From an uncultured Dysosmobacter sp. (GTDB taxonomy: Bacteria; Bacillota; Clostridia; Oscillospirales; Oscillospiraceae): 64,000 nucleotides of DNA. Made by a program: the position numbers and the translations under genes. Location of the stretch: contig NZ_CANRMB010000001.1 of NCBI RefSeq assembly GCF_947631635.1, positions 271,572-335,571 of the forward strand. Direction: 5' to 3'. Position 1 is the first letter of the stretch. Each line of letters starts with the position of its first letter. This document shows positions 60,256-64,000 of this stretch, in pieces. The notes under the pieces were generated by a model. The model did not search any database. It was not told where the DNA came from and worked only from the letters and a program-made list of their open reading frames with translations.

Positions 60256-60655
60256 GGGACATTGAATGGCTCGCCGGCCCAGTTCCAAGGGTTCCCGGCC
60301 AAAGCCCAGCGGAGCGGGTTTGGCTGGGGAAGGCGGAGCGGCGGAAAGAGCGAGATCTCGCCGGAAGGCGGGATCGAGGGATATGGAGCAAGTGACGCCG
60401 CGGGCCGCATTGAAGGTGAATTGAAGCAGAAGCTGATGGAGCTGCACAATTAAAAAAGGACATTGAACGGCTCGCCGGCCCAGTTCCAAGGGTTCCCGGC
60501 CAAAGCCCAGCGGAGCGGGTTTGGCTGGGGAAGGCGGAGCAGCGGAATGAGCGAGATCTCGCCGGAAGGCGGGATCGAGGGATATGGAGCAAGTGACGCC
60601 GCGGGCCGCATTGAAGGTGAATTGAAGCAGAAACTGATGGAGCTGCACAATTAAA
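60205..60655 (+). repeat. ~200-bp tandem repeat copying the 3' end of telA
   Basis: GGCCGCATTGAAGGTGAATT and the following ~40 bp to the TAA stop occur at 60205, 60403 and 60604 (periods 198 and 201 bp). Between copies lies a ~145-bp spacer with GCGAGATCTCGC, CCGGAAGGCGGG and CCCAGCGGAGCGGG. The periods are multiples of three, so each unit is an open frame after the stop that ends again in GRIEGELKQKLMELHN. Confidence 0.92.
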
Positions 60656-60860
60656 GAGGGGACTTCGTCCCCCCTTTAGATTCCCCCTCACCAGTGACGT
60701 CGGTCACTGGTGGACGCCGCCCAAGGCGGCTGGGTCGGGGAATTTTCGGTAGGCACATGTCCTGCCGAAAATGATTGGAATTGCTTCTTTCGCCTCCGGC
60801 GAAAGAACTGGAAAACCTACGGGTTTCCCTGGCCCTTTCCCTTGAGCGCCTGCGGGCGCG
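60656..60860. repeat. Train of seven consecutive hairpins
   Basis: In order: GGGGAC-TTC-GTCCCC (60658), CACCAGTGAC-GTCG-GTCACTGGTG (60689), GCCGCC-CAA-GGCGGC (60716), ATTTTCGG...CCGAAAAT (60742), CTTTCGCC-TCC-GGCGAAAG (60787), GGAAAACC-TAC-GGGTTTCC (60810) and GCGCC-TGCG-GGCGC (60846). No gene. The first may terminate telA transcription (followed by CCCTTT), the rest look like a structured repeat element. Confidence 0.7.
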
Positions 60861-60923
60861 GGATTCCGATATCCTTTATCTCTTATCTTCGGTTCCATTC
60901 CTAATTCAAAAAGGGTATTGCCT

Positions 60924-62045
60924 ATGAAAATTTTCCAAAAACGCCCGGTGGCCGCAGCCGTCATGGTGCTGGCCATTGTGGCCGGGCTCCTGCTGGGCCA
61001 GGCCAAAAAGCCTGACAGCACCAGCGAGCCGTCCACGGCCATCGTGGGCAGCTACACCTATGTTTACGACCATGCCGGTGTGCTGACCGACAAGACCATG
61101 AAACATATCGACGCCATGAACGCCTCCCTGTTTGCCCAGACCGGCGCGCAGATCATGGTGGTGACGGTGGACAGCACCAACGGCACCGACATCGTGGAGT
61201 ACGCCACAGACCTGGGCAACCAGTACGGCGTAGGCTCCAAGGAGCGGAACAACGGCCTGGTGCTGGTGCTGGCGCTGGACGATATCGCCCAGAACGGCCT
61301 GCGGGGAGACTATGGCGTCTCCGGCGGCGACGGACTGTATGACTACGGCCAGGAGCTGACCGGTCTGCTGTATACCTATATGGAGGCCGACTTCGCGGCG
61401 GGGGATTATGACGCCGGCGTAAAGCGGACCTTTGACGCCTACATCGACTGGTTCGCGGACTTTTACGACGTGACCATCCGGGAAAATTACATCCCCGCCG
61501 TCCGGGAGAGCTATTCCACCAATGGCGGGTATCACACCCAGACCACCGGCTATATCGCCCCCGCCTTCGGAACACTGGTGGCGCAGCTGATTGTTCTGCT
61601 GGTGGTCCTGCTGGTCATCTGGGTGATCCTGGACGGCATGCGGTACAGACGCTACCGGCGGCGGTACATGATGCCCGGCATGGGCATCCCCACCCGGCGG
61701 TATTACCCGGTGTTCTGGGGGCGGCCCCGGCGGCGCAGACCGCCCCGCAGACCGCCCACTGGCGGGAGAGGTCCCAAGCCGCCCAGAGGCGGACGCCCGC
61801 CCCAGCCGCCCCGCAGCGGCGGCAGCCGCAGGCCGCCCACCGGCGGCTCCCGGGGAGGCGGCTTTGGCGGCGGCTCCTTTGGCGGCGGCTTCGGCGGTTC
61901 CCGCGGCGGCTTTGGCGGGGGAGGCTCCTTCGGCGGCGGTTTCGGCGGCAGCCGGGGCGGCTTCGGCGGAGGCGGCTCCTTCGGCGGCTCCCGGGGAGGC
62001 GGCTTTGGAGGCTCCCGCGGCGGGGGCTTCGGCGGACGCCGATAA
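60924..62045 (+). CDS. TPM-domain membrane protein with Gly-Phe-rich tail
   Basis: 373 residues. N-terminal hydrophobic segment (residues 9-25), TPM_phosphatase-type domain (YVYDHAGVLTDKTMKHIDAMNASLFAQTGAQIMVVTVDSTNG, NNGLVLVLALDDI), a second membrane helix near 222-242, then a basic Arg/Pro stretch and a tail of GGGFGG and SRGGFGGGG repeats (about residues 315-373). The first domain lies outside, the tail inside. YgcG-like proteins of this kind are common; function unclear. AAAGGGTATTGCCT precedes the ATG. Confidence 0.88.
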   Translation: MKIFQKRPVAAAVMVLAIVAGLLLGQAKKPDSTSEPSTAIVGSYTYVYDHAGVLTDKTMKHIDAMNASLFAQTGAQIMVVTVDSTNGTDIVEYATDLGNQYGVGSKERNNGLVLVLALDDIAQNGLRGDYGVSGGDGLYDYGQELTGLLYTYMEADFAAGDYDAGVKRTFDAYIDWFADFYDVTIRENYIPAVRESYSTNGGYHTQTTGYIAPAFGTLVAQLIVLLVVLLVIWVILDGMRYRRYRRRYMMPGMGIPTRRYYPVFWGRPRRRRPPRRPPTGGRGPKPPRGGRPPQPPRSGGSRRPPTGGSRGGGFGGGSFGGGFGGSRGGFGGGGSFGGGFGGSRGGFGGGGSFGGSRGGGFGGSRGGGFGGRR

Positions 62046-62061
62046 AAATCGCATCAGAGTG

Positions 62062-62099
62062 GCCCGCCTGAAAGCACATGCTTCCGGGCGGGCTTTTTT
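62062..62099 (+). terminator. Terminator
   Basis: GCCCGCC ... AAGCACATGCTT ... GGCGGGC followed by TTTTTT. Confidence 0.8.
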
Positions 62100-62205
62100 G
62101 CGCCAAAGGTGATAGCGGAATCGGCGCGGCAGGCGGTCCGCATCGCCGCCCGGACGGAAGATCAGACGGAGGCCCTGCTCCATCTGATCGACGGGATGAA
62201 AACAT

Positions 62206-62245
62206 AAACAGCGGTTTGAGACGATGGGCTCAAACCGCTGTTTTC
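62206..62245. terminator. Bidirectional terminator after prfC
   Basis: AAACAGCGGTTTGAG / CTCAAACCGCTGTTT stem with T-runs on either strand. The ~100 bp to its left carry an open stretch (IAESARQAVRIAARTEDQTE) too short to call. Confidence 0.8.
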
Positions 62246-62262
62246 CGTATATCGGTTCCCGG

Positions 62263-63843
62263 TCAGACGGACAGGGAGTCCGCCAGCTCCAATCCGGGGT
62301 TGTGTTTGGTGAGGAAGCCCACGCTCCACTCGCCGCCGAAGGCCACCAGCAGGCGGTCCTTGAAGTCCTCCAGAATGGCGGAGCCGGTGCACAGCACCAG
62401 GTCCTCCGGCGGGCAGGGGCAGTTGGTGATGAGCCGCAGGTGGTCGTAGGGCAGGCCGGTCATATACAGGTCCACGCCGTACTCGTTTTTCATGCGGTAC
62501 TCGAACACGTCGAACTGCAGGGTGCCCACCACGCCCACGATGACCTCTTCCAGACCTGCGCCGGGGATCTTGAAGATCTGGATGGCGCCCTCCTGGGCGA
62601 TCTGCTCCGTGCCCTTGATGAACTGCTTGCGCTTCATGGTGTCCTTGGGGGCCACCCGCATGAAGTGCTCCGGCTCAAAGGTGGGGATGCCGGAGAAGCG
62701 AAACTTCTTGCCCGGCACGGTGATGGTGTCTCCGATGGAGAAGAGGCCGGGGTCGAACACGCCGATGATGTCGCCGGCGTAGGCCTCCTCCACGATCTCC
62801 CGCTCCGCGGCCATCATCTGCTGGGGCTGGGAGAGCCGCAGCTTTTTGCCGCTCTGGACGTGGAAGTACTCGGTGTCCCGCTGGAACTTGCCGGAGCAGA
62901 TGCGCATAAAGGCCAGACGGTCCCGGTGGGCCTTGTTCATGTTGGCCTGGATCTTGAAGACAAAGGCGGAGAAGTCCGGGGAGAACACATCCACCTCGCC
63001 CTGGTCGGAGACGCGGGAGAGAGGGGCGGTGGTCATGCGGAGAAACTCCTCCAAAAACGGCTCCACGCCGAAGGTGGTGAGGGCGGAGCCGAAGAACACC
63101 GGGGAGAGGGTGCCGTTCCGAACGGCCTCCAGGTCGAACTCCCGTCCGGCTCCCAGCAGCTCCACCTCGTCCCGCAGGGCGGCGGCCTTGGCCTCGCCGA
63201 TCATGTCCTCCAGGGCGGGATCGTCCAGCGCCACCTCGGCGGAGCTGACCTTCTTGCCCCGCTCCTCGGCCTGGAAGAAGAGGATGCGCTGCTTTTCCCG
63301 GTCATAGACGCCCTGGAACTCCTTGCCGCAGCCGATGGGCCAGTTGACGGCGTAGGTGTCGATGCCAAGCTCCCGCTCCACCTCCTCGCACAGCTCCAGG
63401 GGGTCCCGGGTCTCCCGGTCCATCTTGTTGATGAAGGTGAAGATGGGAATGTGCCGCAGGGCGCAGACCTTGAAGAGCTTCCGGGTCTGGGGCTCCACGC
63501 CCTTGGCACCGTCGATGACCATCACGGCGGAGTCCGCCGCCATCAGCGTGCGGTAAGTGTCCTCGGAGAAGTCCTGGTGGCCGGGGGTGTCCAGGATGTT
63601 GATGCAGAAGCCGTTGTGCTGGAACTGCATGACGGATGAGGTGACGGAGATGCCGCGCTGCTTTTCGATCTCCATCCAGTCGCTGGTGGCGGCCCGGGCA
63701 CGCTTGCCCTTGACCTCGCCGGCCTGGGCGATGGCGCCGCCGTACAGCAGAAATTTTTCAGTCAGTGTGGTCTTGCCGGCGTCGGGGTGGGAGATGATGG
63801 CAAACGTCCGCCGCCGGGAGATCTCTTCATTCAGGGTGGGCAT
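62263..63843 (-). CDS. prfC: Peptide chain release factor 3
   Basis: 526 residues, translational GTPase that recycles RF1/RF2. G1 SHPDAGKTTLTE (residues 17-28), SDWMEIEKQRGISVTSSVMQF (G2 region), DTPGHQDFSEDTYRTL (G3) and NKMDRE (G4) are canonical; the C-terminal RF3 domain follows. GAGGCGCTTTT precedes the ATG at 63843; the upstream in-frame extension is AT-rich leader. A bidirectional terminator lies after the stop. Confidence 0.96.
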   Translation of the reverse strand: MPTLNEEISRRRTFAIISHPDAGKTTLTEKFLLYGGAIAQAGEVKGKRARAATSDWMEIEKQRGISVTSSVMQFQHNGFCINILDTPGHQDFSEDTYRTLMAADSAVMVIDGAKGVEPQTRKLFKVCALRHIPIFTFINKMDRETRDPLELCEEVERELGIDTYAVNWPIGCGKEFQGVYDREKQRILFFQAEERGKKVSSAEVALDDPALEDMIGEAKAAALRDEVELLGAGREFDLEAVRNGTLSPVFFGSALTTFGVEPFLEEFLRMTTAPLSRVSDQGEVDVFSPDFSAFVFKIQANMNKAHRDRLAFMRICSGKFQRDTEYFHVQSGKKLRLSQPQQMMAAEREIVEEAYAGDIIGVFDPGLFSIGDTITVPGKKFRFSGIPTFEPEHFMRVAPKDTMKRKQFIKGTEQIAQEGAIQIFKIPGAGLEEVIVGVVGTLQFDVFEYRMKNEYGVDLYMTGLPYDHLRLITNCPCPPEDLVLCTGSAILEDFKDRLLVAFGGEWSVGFLTKHNPGLELADSLSV

Positions 63844-63881
63844 AAAAGCGCCTCCTTGTTTACAAATGTACAGATTTATAT

Positions 63882-63910
63882 AATTTACCACAAAAGGGGG
63901 AAGTTTGCAA
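63882..63910 (-). promoter_or_regulatory. prfC promoter
   Basis: On the minus strand: TTGCAA, 17-bp spacer, TAAATT. The overlapping TTATATAA may be an alternative -10. Confidence 0.5.
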
Positions 63911-64000
63911 GCGCAGCGCATTGCTCGGGAGTGTCCAAACACGCAGTTAAAGGAAGTCAAAGAGAGAAAATGGCACAGCAATCCCTGGATGTTTGGAGCG

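Noticed and set aside
60262..60654. Two 63-residue genes after telA
   Set aside because: They are the tandem repeat units read in the telA frame; no ribosome site and the composition is that of the palindromic core.
62110..62208. Small 32-residue frame IAESARQAVRIAARTEDQTE after the TPM gene
   Set aside because: Protein-like but too short, no ribosome site, lies directly after a terminator; could be a remnant.
63970..64000. Start of a plus-strand gene at the window edge (ATG, MAQQSLDVWS)
   Set aside because: GAGAGAAA is a weak ribosome site and only ten codons are visible.

Overview
The window is GC-rich, densely coding chromosomal DNA from a spore-forming, anaerobic low-G+C-phylum (Firmicutes) bacterium. 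Evidence: Clostridia-type sporulation genes (ylbJ, yqfC, yqfD), a reverse-domain-order rubrerythrin, a two-gene exporter with the YheI/YheH layout, many XRE regulators, BlaI/M56 signalling and GGAGG ribosome binding sites. High GC and the gene set suggest a gut Oscillospiraceae/Oscillospirales member (Flavonifractor, Lawsonibacter, Oscillibacter or Dysosmobacter type). That placement is inference; no rRNA or tRNA gene was recognised.

Layout. 0-2.3 kb: a minus-strand DUF2975/DUF2975/XRE/small-protein operon with one DUF2975 copy broken by an in-frame TGA. 2.6-6.8 kb: MarR regulator plus a heterodimeric ABC exporter with one degenerate ATP site. 6.8-10.4 kb: membrane-anchored XRE regulator and FtsH. 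10.5-13.5 kb: RlmB-like methyltransferase and a P-type-ATPase-shaped protein lacking the catalytic motifs. 14.2-17.1 kb: EF-G-like GTPase and reverse rubrerythrin. 17.4-20.4 kb: XRE membrane protein, HAD phosphatase, secreted trypsin-like protease. 20.6-28.5 kb: a nucleoside salvage block (deoC, deoD, BMP lipoprotein, ABC ATPase and two permeases) interrupted by an AT-rich EF-hand-like gene. 28.6-33.1 kb: ylbJ, then yqfC-yqfD-phoH-hypothetical-ybeY. 33.1-40.7 kb: recD2 flanked by two inverted ~1-kb non-coding elements, then comF and mreB. 40.8-44 kb: acetyltransferase, ferredoxin-flavodoxin protein and pseudogenes (ArsR, MATE). 44.2-47 kb: BlaI plus an M56-LCP fusion. 47-57.8 kb: lipoproteins, DUF362 ferredoxin protein, murI, DUF1934, argS, azlCD, DUF6512-like protein. 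58-62 kb: XpaC/TelA operon and a TPM-domain protein. 62.2-63.8 kb: prfC.

The most unusual content is non-coding. (1) A ~180-bp palindrome-rich element with terminal inverted repeats occurs in four full copies, one degraded copy and one end fragment; the fragment sits inside a broken arsR gene. (2) At two unrelated loci (DUF1934 gene and telA) a ~200-bp unit is tandemly repeated, and each unit carries a faithful copy of the 3' end and stop codon of the upstream gene. (3) Two ~1-kb inverted elements flank recD2; a hairpin in them shows compensatory base changes between copies. (4) A 159-bp MITE-like element with TAA target duplication abuts the P-type-ATPase-like gene. (5) A train of seven consecutive hairpins precedes the TPM-domain gene. 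Together these describe a genome rich in small, structured, non-autonomous repeats that settle just after stop codons.
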